From the NCBI GenBank assembly GCA_020736575.1, contig JAGPYM010000009.1, positions 124,001-188,000 of the forward strand: DNA of 64,000 nucleotides. The letters run 5' to 3'. The stretch is from Thelonectria olida (Eukaryota > Ascomycota > Sordariomycetes > Hypocreales > Nectriaceae). Positions 1-12,271 of this stretch are shown here, one piece after another; within the stretch, counting starts at the first letter, position 1, and every line of letters begins with the position of its first letter. Below the pieces are notes generated by a model. It was not told the DNA's origin. It saw only the letters and a program-made list of their open reading frames with translations, and ran no database searches. The position numbers were made by a program, and so were the translations under genes.

Positions 1-1326
1 GTATCGTAGTCAGTCCTTGTCTCGGTGGATACAGCATAGACATGCGAGGTAGGTTCTGCCGTTGGAAGAGCATCGGCAAATGAGAAACACTCCAGATCTT
101 CCTCGGCCAGGGTCTGGATAATCTTTTGTCTAGCCATTTCGACCTCGTCGCTTCCAAGTTCGTCGGCCCGTGCCAGCACGGGAACGACATTGGTCATCTG
201 CTGAGCATTCTTTATGTATTCAATGTCGTCATCCTCCAGACCTGGACAATGTCAGTGGTGCCAAGATGACTCGATGGCATGAACATACCTTTGTGAGGGA
301 TCAAGTAAAGGAGTACATCAACAATGGGTTCGCCCCCAGCGTTGAGGAGAGCAAACAGGTCTGCATCATCCATGGGCTTGGTTAGAAGCGCAGATAAATA
401 CGACTTGACATAGCTGAGATCTTGCTTTGAGCGGCCAGGACTTTCGACAAAACACACGTTGCGATCGAGCATTTCGCCGGCAGTCGAGGACCTTCGCCTA
501 GCATTAGGCATGGCAAGCTGCGAGTCGGTCTTCCACCACGGATGTGGCCTTGAGCTGGCATAGAACTCGGAGACATGCATCGCACTATTGGGCTCTATCT
601 GGTCGATGTGAACGATGTGCTCACAGCGCTGCGCTAGGGACATGACGAGGGACGTCTTTCCAATACCTAGCTACTGCGTTAGTTTCTCTTGCAGGGGAAA
701 GTCGGCAGCATTGCAAAATAGTACAGTTACTCACCTGGCTTGCCTGCCACCATAATCTTTAACTTCCCCAGAGACTTGCCAACGTGTGAGAAAGGTCGAC
801 GGCGGGGCACAGTCAGACTTGGCATGATAAGCTGAGGTACGGAGCTGTCATTATCCCTGATTTCGGACATGGCGGCGCCTGGTAAAGGGGTTTCGTCTTC
901 GAAGAAATCGCTATGATGGTCGATAGAGGGACCGACGATGGAGCTTCTCCTTGACGAGGTGCTGCTTACTGCCGATTCAGGACCAGATAAGTCAAGGAAG
1001 AGTGGAGTGCCGGGGCAAGTCAAGGGATCTTGAATCTCTTGGTCTTCGATAGATGAGGACGAGACACTCTCTGGAACGGTGGGGTGCGATGTTGGTGCTT
1101 GCGACAGGTGGTTGGTCGGCGATTGGTGGCGAGAGCCGTGCCTCCATTTACGAGGGTCGTGATGCGGGCGGAATCTGGGAGGGGAGCGGCTTCGGCCAGC
1201 CTCGAGGTTTGCCTCAGTTGTGAGGAAGCAAGCCAAAGGGGTGGCCGATGGACCACAGGCGAGGGTATCCGGACGCCCTTGAGGTTGGGAGTTGAGGGAG
1301 CGGTTCCCAGGAGGGACTGGTCGCAT
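1..1326 (-). CDS. Septin-like GTPase (septin-type G domain), 3' end beyond window
   Basis: Visible exons are 1326-735, 666-289 and 241-1 (continuing past the window edge). The N-terminal ~195 residues are Pro/Ser-rich and disordered. The first intron splits the P-loop codon, and splicing restores GKPGIGKTS, a Walker A motif. Further on are a G3-like ESPG (DTPG in canonical septins) and a G4-like ARAD. This fits the fungal septin-type G-domain family; septins polymerise into cortical filaments and rings, but this is a divergent member and filament formation is not shown. The start is uncertain. The ATG at 1326 is the first in frame, but the frame stays open up to a TAG at 1558-1560 without an ATG, and residues encoded before 1326 look coding (Pro-rich). 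An upstream exon is therefore possible. I am sure of the family and not of the 5' end. Confidence 0.8.
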
Positions 1327-2363
1327 GGCGGGGAAGGGAGGTGGCCACGGCGGATACTCCGGTCTTGGATCGAGGTATGAGGGCGGCGGTTGAGACGAGG
1401 GGAAGGGAGACGAAATCACAAAAGGGAGACAAGCGGAATATATGGAAGCACAAACGACGAGGACGTTTGTTGTAGCAAGCAGAGCTGTTGATATTTGGAT
1501 GAAAATGGATAGAAAGGGAGATGAAAGGTTGATTGCGTGCGAGTCGGCGCGACTCGACTACTATGACGATGGCTTGATTCTTGGGCAGCTGATGATATGA
1601 GGCGATAAGCCACCTCAGTGCGGGCAAGTGGGCAAGTGAGGGGTGTGGCCCGCGTGTGGCGCGTTTAGTGGCTGGAACTGAGGACGGATTTGGCGTTGGA
1701 CAGTGCATGTTTGGTGAGAGTTTCCGTTTGGGTGCGGAAATGGCACCTAGTTAGATGGTAAGTGTTGGATGTAACTACCCCACGTTAGGTAACGAAGTAA
1801 GTACCTAGGTAGGCACTTTTCACATACCTGTACGAGGATGAGTTGCCCATCGCCCATCGCAGGGGATCTTGGAGACCCAGGTAGGGAGGCAGTTAATAGT
1901 CTGTGATGGTCCCTCCTCAATTCTCAGTACTTGACTAAGACGACCCAAAGTGAGGGGCATTTCCAAGGAGACGACGTTTCCAGGCGCTTGCGCAGGATTG
2001 TGTCAAGGGCAGGAGAAATGATAAACCGTAGGATGGGAAGAAATGAATATTTAGATACCTTAGACAATAATTCCCCTGTTGTTTATGATTTACTGGCGTG
2101 TATTGCGTGTTCCTTGCCGCTTTGGCTGCAAGTGGAGGCCAACTCAGGCAAGCACAAGCGCCGACGCAAGAGGAATGGGAAGAGACGGGAAAGAAGCGCC
2201 GCGCCACCAAAACATTCCCGCATCCTAAAAGCCCGACGCAGCCTTGCAACTTGTCCACCTCCTCCTCTCGCAAGCCAGTCATAGCTATTGTCGCTTGGTA
2301 CGGGCATCTCTACGAATACGCACTACTTATCATTTGCTTTGCGCCAATATCATCGCATCAATC
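1327..2363. other. Divergent intergenic region between septin-like gene and PHO85-type kinase
   Basis: This stretch of about 1 kb separates two divergent starts and should hold both promoters. A perfect 10-bp palindrome TACCTAGGTA lies at 1802-1811, and similar motifs recur elsewhere in the window. Short open frames here lack recognisable protein features. Part of it (1327-1560) may belong to the septin-like gene. Confidence 0.5.
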
Positions 2364-3470
2364 ATGGACGGCAAGCGACACCCAAGCTCATTCCAGCAGT
2401 TGGAGAAGCTGGGCGAAGGCACCTACGCTACGGTGAGTCGACTCTCTGCCTTTCCCACTCAACCCTCCCCCCAACGCCCGATTCTCCTTCTGCAATACAG
2501 TACCACCGTGGCTGACTTGCGCCTGCGGCGCCCCTTTTAGGTATTCAAAGGCCGCAACCGACAGACTGGCGAACTCGTAGCACTCAAGGAGATTCACTTG
2601 GACTCGGAAGAAGGGACACCGAGTACAGCTATCCGAGAGATCTCGCTCATGAAAGAGCTCAAACACGAGAATATTGTCGCCCTTCACGATGTCATCCACA
2701 CCGAAAACAAGCTCATGCTCGTCTTCGAGTTTATGGACGGCGATCTGAAGCGATACATGGACACTCATGGAGAGCGGGGTGCCCTCAAGCCCACCACCAT
2801 CAAGTCCTTCATGTACCAGCTTCTTAAGGGAATCGATTTCTGCCACCAGAACCGCGTCTTGCACCGAGACCTCAAACCACAGAACTTGCTTATAAACAGC
2901 AAGGGGTTGCTGAAACTCGGCGATTTCGGTCTTGCCCGCGCCTTCGGCATACCTGTTAACACGTTCAGTAACGAAGTTGTTACGCTGTGGTATCGCGCCC
3001 CCGACGTCCTCCTCGGGAGTCGAACCTACAATACGAGTATTGACATCTGGTCCGCCGGCTGTATCATGGCTGAGATGTTTACGGGACGACCTCTCTTCCC
3101 TGGCACTACGAACGAGGACCAAATTGTGCGAATCTTCCGCATCATGGGTACCCCAACCGAGCGGACCTGGCCCGGCATTACCCAGTTCCCCGAGTACAAG
3201 CCTACCTTCCAAATGTACGCCACTCAGGACCTCAGGAACATCCTTCCCGCAATCGACCCCACTGGCATAGACCTTCTCCAACGGATGCTCCAGCTGCGGC
3301 CCGAGCTGCGAATAAGTGCGCATGACGCTCTGCAGCATCCCTGGTTTAATGATCTGGTCATGCATCAACAGCAGCAACAGCAAGCGCAGCAACAGCAGCA
3401 GCAAAATCTGCATGCCCAATCTCGAGCCTATGCGCAGGCTGTGCCCGGCCAAGGGTTTGATGCCTACTAG
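2364..3470 (+). CDS. PHO85: Pho85-type cyclin-dependent kinase
   Basis: Two exons, 2364-2432 and 2541-3470, give 332 residues. The intron has a GTGAGT donor and a TTTTAG acceptor. The kinase fold is complete: glycine loop GEGTYATV (14-21), catalytic Lys in VALKEI (about 39), PSTAIRE helix (50-56), [14 protein letters not shown] and a [10 protein letters not shown] activation segment. The Pho85/CDK5 subgroup is indicated by the N-terminus [15 protein letters not shown] and the [11 protein letters not shown] context. The C-terminus adds a Gln-rich tail encoded by CAG/CAA runs at about 3365-3415. Pho85 kinases partner with PCL-type cyclins and act in phosphate signalling, glycogen control and cell-cycle control. 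Fungal orthologues are also called phoA. No lost catalytic residue was seen. Confidence 0.95.
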
Positions 3471-3907
3471 TCGTCAACCTTGGAAGGAGAGGATCTTGCA
3501 ATCCTATGGAATATATAGATGGAGCTACGTCTTACCAATGGATGATAAGCGACAGCGGTGGAACATCTCGGCGGGAACTCGAGATGTCTTGTTTCTCGGT
3601 GGAAGTGTCACGGAGTTTTGGGATCACTTTGAATTAGACTCATTCGGCGCGCGAGAGGCTGAATTTGGGAATGTTGATTATGACTGTTCTTCGTTGTTGC
3701 GCCAGCGTCGTGGGTCTTCATATCATGATGGGAGGAAAACAAAAAAGAACAAAAAGCAAAAGCAAAATAGGAAACGATTGTCATTATCCTAGGTAGGTCT
3801 CTAAGATAGCTGAAAGTAGTTTGAACTTTGCATATAAGTTAATGGATGTACTCGTGGCGACTTGCGTTTCCTCCCCGGTCCTGTTCTATACTCTATATTT
3901 TCACGGG
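3471..3907. other. Convergent 3' intergenic region, PHO85-type kinase / tafazzin
   Basis: These 437 bp lie between two convergent stop codons and should carry both 3' UTRs and polyadenylation signals. A CCTAGGTAGG motif lies at about 3788-3797. No further gene is visible. Confidence 0.5.
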
Positions 3908-5137
3908 TCAATGTCTGTTCACAAGGCTGCCATCCACGGGACTCTTGAACTTTTTGACATGAGGCTCCTTTGCCCAAGTCTCGGCCAAGGCCGGCGACTC
4001 ATCTAGTTCTGCTGGAAAGCCCATGCCCTCCCTCAACTTTTCGATCTCGTCCCTGACCTTTTTGGCCACAGCCACTCTGAGCTCGACAGCCTCGGAACCG
4101 TGTTTGAGCAGTTCGGGGTCTTCCTTGGCTACCAATCGTCTCCATTCGGCCCGTTGGCTTCCAAACATCTTGTCCACGTCGGTGGGCTCGCCTATTACCA
4201 CTCTGAACTTGTTGCCTATGCGAGGCAGGAACCTGGGAAAGCCTCTGTCTTCAGGCATGATATTTTGCGTGCCGTGAATGAACATGGGGATGAACTCGGG
4301 GGCTGGATCGCTCTCGAGAATGAGACGAGAGATTCCCCATTTGAAATACCGCAGCCCGCTGTCGGAGCTTTGATGGCAGCATGCTTCGGGGAAGACGTGG
4401 ACCCACGCGTTACGGTTGGCTGGGTAGGCGGCGGGTGCTGTGAAGCTGTCGTTTCCTGTCGTTGAGAAGGTCATCGGGTCGGGCTCTGAGGGCTGCGAAG
4501 ATGAAGGAGGCACCACGGCAGCAGACGTGGATGGAGGCGGGATCCAAGCTGGTGCCTCGAGCGATGATGAGGAAGAAGGACCTGAGATGAGCTTTATGGC
4601 CTGGGACATTGTGGGCTGGAATAGGCCGCCGTAGGGAGAGTGCCACAGACGGTGAGTTGGGAGGACTTGGCCGAGGCTGAAGAAGGTTGAAAGTGCTCTG
4701 GTGAGTGGTTAGAAGTCATGTCATGACACCTTTTCTGATGCGAACTCACTTGTTCTTGAAGCAAATATCATGAGCACCCAAGCCCCAGCGCAAGTTTACG
4801 GGATCAAAAGCATAACGGAGCGGTAGTATTCCCCAAATGAGAGGATCATCTAGCCTATGTACAAAGCAGTCAGTCAGCCATGCCAAGCAGTGGGAAATGC
4901 GATACGAAAGACCTACACGGCAACATGGTTACAAACAGTAAGAAGACCCCTCGCACGGCCGCCTTCCTTCTTCCTCCGGTCCAACACGCCGAGCAGACGA
5001 TCCAAGCCGCGCACCTCCACGTCATTGAGGCCGTACAGGAAGGCTCGCGAGAGGAAGCCAACGGTGCCCATGACGGCCATTGAGCCGAGGCGCCATGGCA
5101 GACTGGGCCGCGAGGGAGTCGACGAGGCCACAGACAT
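3908..5137 (-). CDS. TAZ1: Tafazzin-type phospholipid-lysophospholipid acyltransferase
   Basis: Exons 5137-4917, 4854-4750 and 4697-3908 give 371 residues. Splicing of exon 1 to exon 2 completes NHVAVLDDP, the HX4D acyltransferase motif. Exon 2 encodes WGILPLRYAFDP and exon 3 ALSTFFSLGQVLPTHR, both typical of tafazzin. Tafazzin remodels cardiolipin acyl chains in mitochondrial membranes without acyl-CoA. A loop of about 40 Pro/Ser/Thr-rich residues follows PTMSQAIKLI. The motif that reads FPEG in most family members reads FPEA here (WVHVFPEACCH). The start is the ATG at 5137, since the frame upstream of it has no other ATG. The gene diverges from the NOSIP-type gene with 389 bp between the starts. 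Confidence 0.93.
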
Positions 5138-5526
5138 TGCGACGGATTCACCCAATCCACAGCCTTGCCCGGCAAAGGAAAAACGGCTCAGACCAACTGT
5201 TCAGTTCCCGGCTGTTACTTGGAGTCTTTTTTTGTGTGTTCGGGATGGATAGAATAATTACCGGGCAATCGGGGCCCCACTGAACCGTAACTTACTGTAG
5301 GTCCTATCCTTGCATCCCCCCACAGTTTCTTCTTCGTAGGTACTCGACCTCCCCTGTGCAAGAATCCAAAGGCGACGACTGACATCCTCTCTTGTTGACG
5401 AAAGCTCGCAATACCCCTGCCTCGAATCAATTAAGCGCCAAGATCAACCCAAAACCCATCAGGCCACCGACAGCGTAGTCTTGCATCTCTTCCGGCACTT
5501 CTGGAGAGTTCATCCTCCGTCGCATC
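5138..5526. other. Bidirectional promoter region, tafazzin / NOSIP-type gene
   Basis: This 389-bp divergent spacer should hold both core promoters and 5' UTRs. I see no convincing TATA element and no other gene. Confidence 0.5.
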
Positions 5527-6702
5527 ATGTCGCACAGTACGTTGCATCACCCTCACGTTCCCCCTCTTCGTTCCATACTAATCTCGCCCTCACTCAGGCA
5601 AACGAAACACCTCCCGAGCCGTCTTCACCGCCCACGAGCGAGCCATTGCCAGAAACAACTGGAGCTCGACCTCGGCCCGTCTCAGTCGCGACTCCTTCCT
5701 CCCCTTTGGCTCCTGCGGTCTCTGCCTCCAAATCGCCCGCGACCCCGTTTCCTGCCGTCGAGGCGACATCTTCTGTCGCGAATGCGCCCTCGCGAACCTC
5801 CTAGCCCAGAAGAAAGACATAAAACGCGCCGAAAAGGCTCGGAAACATGCAGAGGAAGAAGCTGCGAAGGCGAAGGCGTCCGAGGACTTGGAGGATCAGG
5901 AACGAGCTGTCAAGGACTTTGAACTAATACAAGCTGGTCTGGAGCGAAAGACAAAGGGCGCCAGCAGCCAGTCAACGTCTACAAAGGAGGAGAGCCAGAG
6001 CCAGGCTTTAGTTGTGGCAGGGAACAAGCGAAAGTTCCAGCTTGATGAGGATGAACTTGATCGCATATCGCGGGAAGACAAGATCAAGGCAAGAAAGGCC
6101 ATTGACGACGAAAAAGTGAGTCGTGCATTGAGCTCCCCTCGACAAGGGTGATATTTGTCTAATCAATGCGATATGTACAGGCCGCCAAACCCACGCTCCC
6201 ATCATTCTGGACGCCATCACTCACCCCCGAAGTCAACGGAAACAAACTCCCCCCAACATCTAAGAAAGAAAAGACGACGCCCATCTGCCCGGCTTCCGCA
6301 CCCGACGATGCCCACCTCATCTCCATGCAGAACCTCATCAGCATCAACTTCAACGAGGAGGATGACTCCGCCACCAAGGGCAAGCGCAGAACCTGTCCGT
6401 CATGTCTCAAGGTTCTTTCCAACGCTTTAGGTCCCATAATGGCCAAACAATGCGGCCACGTCCTGTGCCAGAGTTGCGTCAAGAAATTCCTCGTCCCATC
6501 TGGAAAGAAAGTTCCTGCAGAAGACGAACCACCATTGACATGTTATGTTTGCGACACCCCCTTGTCCTCCAAACCCCAAAAGCGGGATGTCGCGCACGGC
6601 GATTTGGTCCCCGGTCTCGTTGCCCTCCGCTCAGAGGGAACCGGTTTCTCCGCTCGGGGAACCAGCACCGTGAATAAGATCGGTGTCGCGTATCAGTATT
6701 GA
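5527..6702 (+). CDS. NOSIP: NOSIP-type RING/U-box E3 ubiquitin ligase
   Basis: Exons 5527-5536, 5598-6115 and 6181-6702 give 349 residues. The first exon is only 10 nt (ATG plus seven bases). Splicing gives MSHSKRNTSRAVFTAHERA, the conserved NOSIP N-terminus. The family has a split zinc/U-box module. The N-terminal half is visible in FGSCGLCLQIARDPVSC and FCRECALANLL. The C-terminal half is CPSCLKVL, then CGHVLCQSCVKKFL, then CYVCDTPL. A charged coiled coil and a Lys-rich linker lie between them. NOSIP homologues are nuclear ubiquitin ligases that also associate with spliceosomes. The stop lies 37 bp from the stop of the convergent carrier gene, so the 3' UTRs must overlap. Confidence 0.92.
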
Positions 6703-6739
6703 TCAGTATTCCATACCCCATCCCCAGCATGACGGCGCA

Positions 6740-7729
6740 TCATTTGGCCTGGATCCGTCGGCGCGGCAGATGGGGCAAGAGGAGGAACCACAGGCGGATG
6801 ACGAGCCGGTGGAATACTCCCTTGGTGAGCATGGTCAATCCGTGGCTGAAGAAACTCTTGAGTAGCTCGCCCTGGATTCCCGCGTACAATGCTCCCACCC
6901 CTTCCTTCTTGATGATGCGCAGAACAACCCCAAAGATGGTCTGGTCGAGAAACTCGATGATCCTCCTGATTAGCAACAAACGGCCTGTCCATTCCTCGCG
7001 CCCCTTCTCCTCATCAGGCGTCTCCTCGTCCGTCGAAGCACTCGCCATCTGAAGCCTCGTCTTCCCCGTCTGAAAAGGATACGATATGGCTGTGGCCGTC
7101 GCCTTGCTCCACGCAGCAATCAGAAACGCAATCCAAGCCACGGGAATATCCTCATCCTCCAACGCCGGGATGATGCGCTCCGCCAGCCTCCTGTTGACGA
7201 AGAAGGTGATGCTCGGGTTCATGGTAAGCACCAACGTAGCAGAATACCCAGACCACAGGCCCAGAACCCCGCTCTGCTTGCGGATCGCCGCCATCATCTC
7301 GCCCAGCGTCTGCTCCCCCGACGACATCTGCTTCCGCGTCACAACATTCGATATCGGCGTGGTGAACAGCCTCGCGAACGCCCCCGAAACTGCCCCTATG
7401 GCCAATTCCTCCAGTATCTTCGGCCTCCGTTGCCGCCTTCGCCGCAGATAGTTGTAAAACCCAAAGAACAAGAAACTGTCCACCACAGACTTGGCCACGT
7501 CCACTCCCAGCCCGTTGTACAACGCCCCGATCCCGCCCTCGCGCGATGTGATGCCCTTAAACGCCGCAATGACGCCGTCGTAGCGCACCGAGGAGTCGTC
7601 TAGCTTTCGCTGCGCCTTGAGCCGTGTCGTTATGAGGTCCAGCGGATACAGCGTAGCTGTCGAAATGGCCGTTCCGCAGGAGCCCGAGACGGCGTGGCCG
7701 AGGGCATTGAGGGCTTGATTTGGCGCCAT
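6740..7729 (-). CDS. Mitochondrial carrier family protein, peroxisomal adenine nucleotide transporter (Ant1/Pmp47) type
   Basis: A single exon encodes 329 residues with three carrier repeats. The signature helices read PLDLITTRLK (repeat 1), PISNVVTRKQ (repeat 2, lacking the usual acidic residue) and PFQTGKTRLQ (repeat 3). Each is followed by GLYxG-like elements such as GALYNGLG, LGLWSGY and GALYAGIQGE. The N-terminus MAPNQALNALGHAVSGS and the PFQTGKTRLQ helix match the peroxisomal Ant1/Pmp47 branch, which exchanges ATP for AMP across the peroxisomal membrane to support fatty-acid activation. The assignment to peroxisomes rests on family resemblance. The C-terminus is basic (RRRIQAK). Confidence 0.88.
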   Translation of the reverse strand: MAPNQALNALGHAVSGSCGTAISTATLYPLDLITTRLKAQRKLDDSSVRYDGVIAAFKGITSREGGIGALYNGLGVDVAKSVVDSFLFFGFYNYLRRRRQRRPKILEELAIGAVSGAFARLFTTPISNVVTRKQMSSGEQTLGEMMAAIRKQSGVLGLWSGYSATLVLTMNPSITFFVNRRLAERIIPALEDEDIPVAWIAFLIAAWSKATATAISYPFQTGKTRLQMASASTDEETPDEEKGREEWTGRLLLIRRIIEFLDQTIFGVVLRIIKKEGVGALYAGIQGELLKSFFSHGLTMLTKGVFHRLVIRLWFLLLPHLPRRRIQAK

Positions 7730-8261
7730 GGCCAGCCAATTCGTCCCGTCTTTTTGGGCGACCGCGTTGAATTATCCGGTGGGTTCTGTTGTAAGTACTG
7801 GTAGAACGATTGTTAACAAAAGGCCATTGTAATTATCGTGTCGTGTGATGAGCGTGACATCGGACTAACTAAATAATAATGGCAAGGGGTGGCGCCTCTT
7901 ATTTACGACGTCATTCCCCTCCCGACCTGGACAATATCGCAGTCCCACCGCTGGTTTGGTTGCATGTGATAATGTGCACCAAGTGCCTGCGCCGGTCCGA
8001 GGTAAACTAAGGACATAGCAAGAATATAGACAAACCGTTTATGGCGCTTGGACTACATTGTCTATAGAATTAAAGGCTATATATTACGAGAGACAACTTC
8101 ACGGATAATCATCAGTGATATAAACGAAACGTCATCAATCATTACTGTACACTTTAATAGTCCTGCCCTGGTATACAAATTTGTATGTAACTCCCAACAC
8201 TAGTCGCTTCCAATGAACCCATAGTTATACATCCATTTCCATTGATGGATCCCAATTCCCT
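7730..8261. other. Intergenic region upstream of carrier gene
   Basis: These 532 bp hold the promoter of the carrier gene and the 3' UTR of the SGF73 gene (both minus strand). The centre is AT-richer than the flanking coding DNA. No gene is seen. Confidence 0.4.
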
Positions 8262-9731
<1,470 letters not shown>

Positions 9732-10363
9732 CGTGGCGGGACTTGTGTGACTGGTACTGATAAACGCGCAATGAAATCGGATTGCGTGTGCGGTAAGTTT
9801 AGGTGTTTATTAGATATCGGCAGCTGTTATCGTTTGCGCAATGAGAAAGCGAGATTCCGATAATACTCAGGGTTGTGTTGATGGATGGTCGTTGGTTGTC
9901 GCTGCCTTGTGGTTACGTTAGGTATGAGGGTGAGTGGGTGCACGTGCTAGTCAACTTGGGGAAGTTTAAGGGACGAACACGCATTTCTCCGAAAGCGGCA
10001 AGGACCCACGGCGTCACTCACAGCAGCTGCAGTCTGGAGAACAGTTAGCATCTTAGCATCGCGACATCAAGACGGCTTGTTGTCGGATGATGCCAAAGCG
10101 CCTGTTAATCTTATGCTCTCTTAATGGTGGAACCCGCCCTGGCTACAGCTTTCTCAGTTGCTTTCAACGCCAATCAACCCAGGATATTGTTGAAACGAAT
10201 GGAAACTCCCCAAGCCCGTCCCCCAATATCCAACCCATCCCACCCGGGACTTGCGTGCATGTCCGATGTCCAGTAAACAACCATCCCATATAATGCGCCT
10301 TGCCCAGCCAGTTACCCGATATCATATCCTGCTCATACCAGGCGGCCAATCCCAGATTCGGGT
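9732..10363. other. Intergenic region between SGF73 and Zn2Cys6 regulator
   Basis: These 632 bp hold the SGF73 promoter and the 3' UTR of the regulator downstream. No conserved element or gene is recognised. Confidence 0.4.
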
Positions 10364-12271
10364 CTATTTTACGTGTGTGAGAATCCCGTCCGCCTTCGCC
10401 CGCTGCAGGCTGTCCCTCTGTGCCCTCATTGCCTCCATCATCGACTTGGCATGAAGCATACCCAAATCACTCCACATTGACCCCATGACCGAATACACCC
10501 AGTCCCAGTACCTCAAAGGAATACCTGGAGCGCTAGTTGCCACTTTCAGTTGAAATAGCACCACCGGGAGGCCAGCCGAGCCAGAGCCTGCTCCGCCCGT
10601 CTGTTCTACAGACACTTTTTCCTCTAGGTGAGGATGTCGCCAGTGGCTCGGCGTGCTTATGAGCACGTCTCGAGCAATGGTTCGGATAATGTCGAGGCGA
10701 TGGTCGAGCTCAGTTGCAGATATCAAAGACACACTGGATATCGGGCTAGTGTTGACAAACTCAACAATCGTCTGGTTGACGAGGATGCGAGCCCAGCGAT
10801 AATGACCCCACATTCGAGCAGCCCACATGTCATAGTAGATGTGATACTCGCCGTCGAAGATGGCAGCCGGAGGGAGATGCTTCGCTTTGATTGTTTGGTA
10901 CAGCCAAATGCCCTCGAGACCTTGTTCCCACTTTACAAATTCGGCATCAAGTTGAATGAGCTTTTGCAATGTCAACGTGGTGTTGGGCCGGCCATCTATG
11001 AGAACATGGGTTTGGACGTAGGCCGAGAGCTGGCAGAATTGTGCAACAAGAAGTCCCAGGTCGTGTGCAGGGTAATCGCCTGGGTCCAAGAGAGAACTGC
11101 TGAATTCTAGCCATTCGACAAGCGGTGCCGGTATAGCGGTTTGCGATATATGAGCGGGAATAAACTACCACATGATCAGTCAAGTCCTCCGTTAAACATC
11201 TGAAAACCCGTGTACAACATACCAATGAAAAGCACATCTGCACCATGGCGCGAACTCCACGGAATGCTGCTTGTGGCATAGGGCACCAACGTCGCAGAAT
11301 GGCAATCCCGCCCATAACATGGGCATGGACCTGAGCAATTCCCTTGTGCGTCCCCTTGACAACCTAGACAAGCCGTTAGCATCACGCACCTACGAAACGC
11401 AAGAAAGGTGGTGGCAGACACAAACCTCAAACATGGCAAGCATTACGACCCCTCGCATAGTGACCTCGAAATCGGGAACGACAGACGTTTGAATCAGCTG
11501 GCCGGTTTGACGCAATGCCTTGACATATTTCTGACGGGCTGTTGTCATCAGAGTTTTATCCCCTCTCAAGTTGGAAAGGCTGGCGAGGCCAACAGCCGTC
11601 ATAATATCCTGTAATGATGGGTCCCAAAGCCATTCTGCCTCGGTGAGATCACCAGCAGATCTTGGTTCATCTGGGTGGCCAATGAGATATCGATTAACGT
11701 AGAATTGAACGCCCTGTTCCTCGAGGCTAGGGTCGACTGGAGTAGGTAATCGCGGAGGCCAATCTGTGGTGGCCGGAACCACAGCTGTGGAGGAGGGTTG
11801 CGAGGATGCGGGTGATGGAGGAGTCAGAGGAGAAGTCCGGTGGCCGATAGCGGACAAGGGCGAAGTCGACCAAGAGGTTGTAGACGAGGTAGACGAGGCG
11901 GAAGAGGTGGAAGAGGTGGAAGAGGAGGAGAAAGAACTGAGTAACTGGGTGGAAGTCTGATGTTGGAGGGTATTAGGAGAGACGTCATCAACGCCCCATT
12001 GTGCATGAGCTTTCTGAATGACCTTGCTACTCTCGTCGCGGAACATGAGAGATAACTGGTCGCGGTACCCAGGGCATTTCTTGCCAACTCGGATGCATTG
12101 GGAACATTCGGGCTTCACCTTGTCGCACTACATAACCACGGGATGTATTAGTAAAGCTTGGTAACAAGCAAAGGGGATTAGCACCCAGATCAACCTCCAG
12201 AACATACACACCTTGATACGGCGAGTGCGACAATTCTGGCAGCCCTGTGAGGCTTTGCCGCAGTATACCAT
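10364..12271 (-). CDS. Zn2Cys6 fungal transcription factor (paralogue of the gene at 42310)
   Basis: Exons 12271-12212, 12127-11426, 11363-11223 and 11164-10364 give 567 residues. The first intron falls inside the zinc cluster. Splicing joins CQNCRTRRIK to CDKVKPECSQCIRVGKKC, giving a complete six-cysteine binuclear cluster at residues about 10-38. The DNA-binding region is followed by LMFRDESSKVIQKA and a long Ser/Thr tract (codon-repeat DNA at about 11860-11940). The rest resembles the helical domain common in fungal Zn2Cys6 regulators, with QFYVNRYLIG and LQDIMTAVGLASLSN. The start ATG is supported by the MVYCGK N-terminus shared with the second paralogue. Target genes cannot be inferred. 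Confidence 0.9.

Noticed and set aside
2388..3452. Long minus-strand frame of 354 codons opposite the PHO85-type kinase
   Set aside because: It is the shadow of a GC-biased coding exon on the other strand and has no family features.
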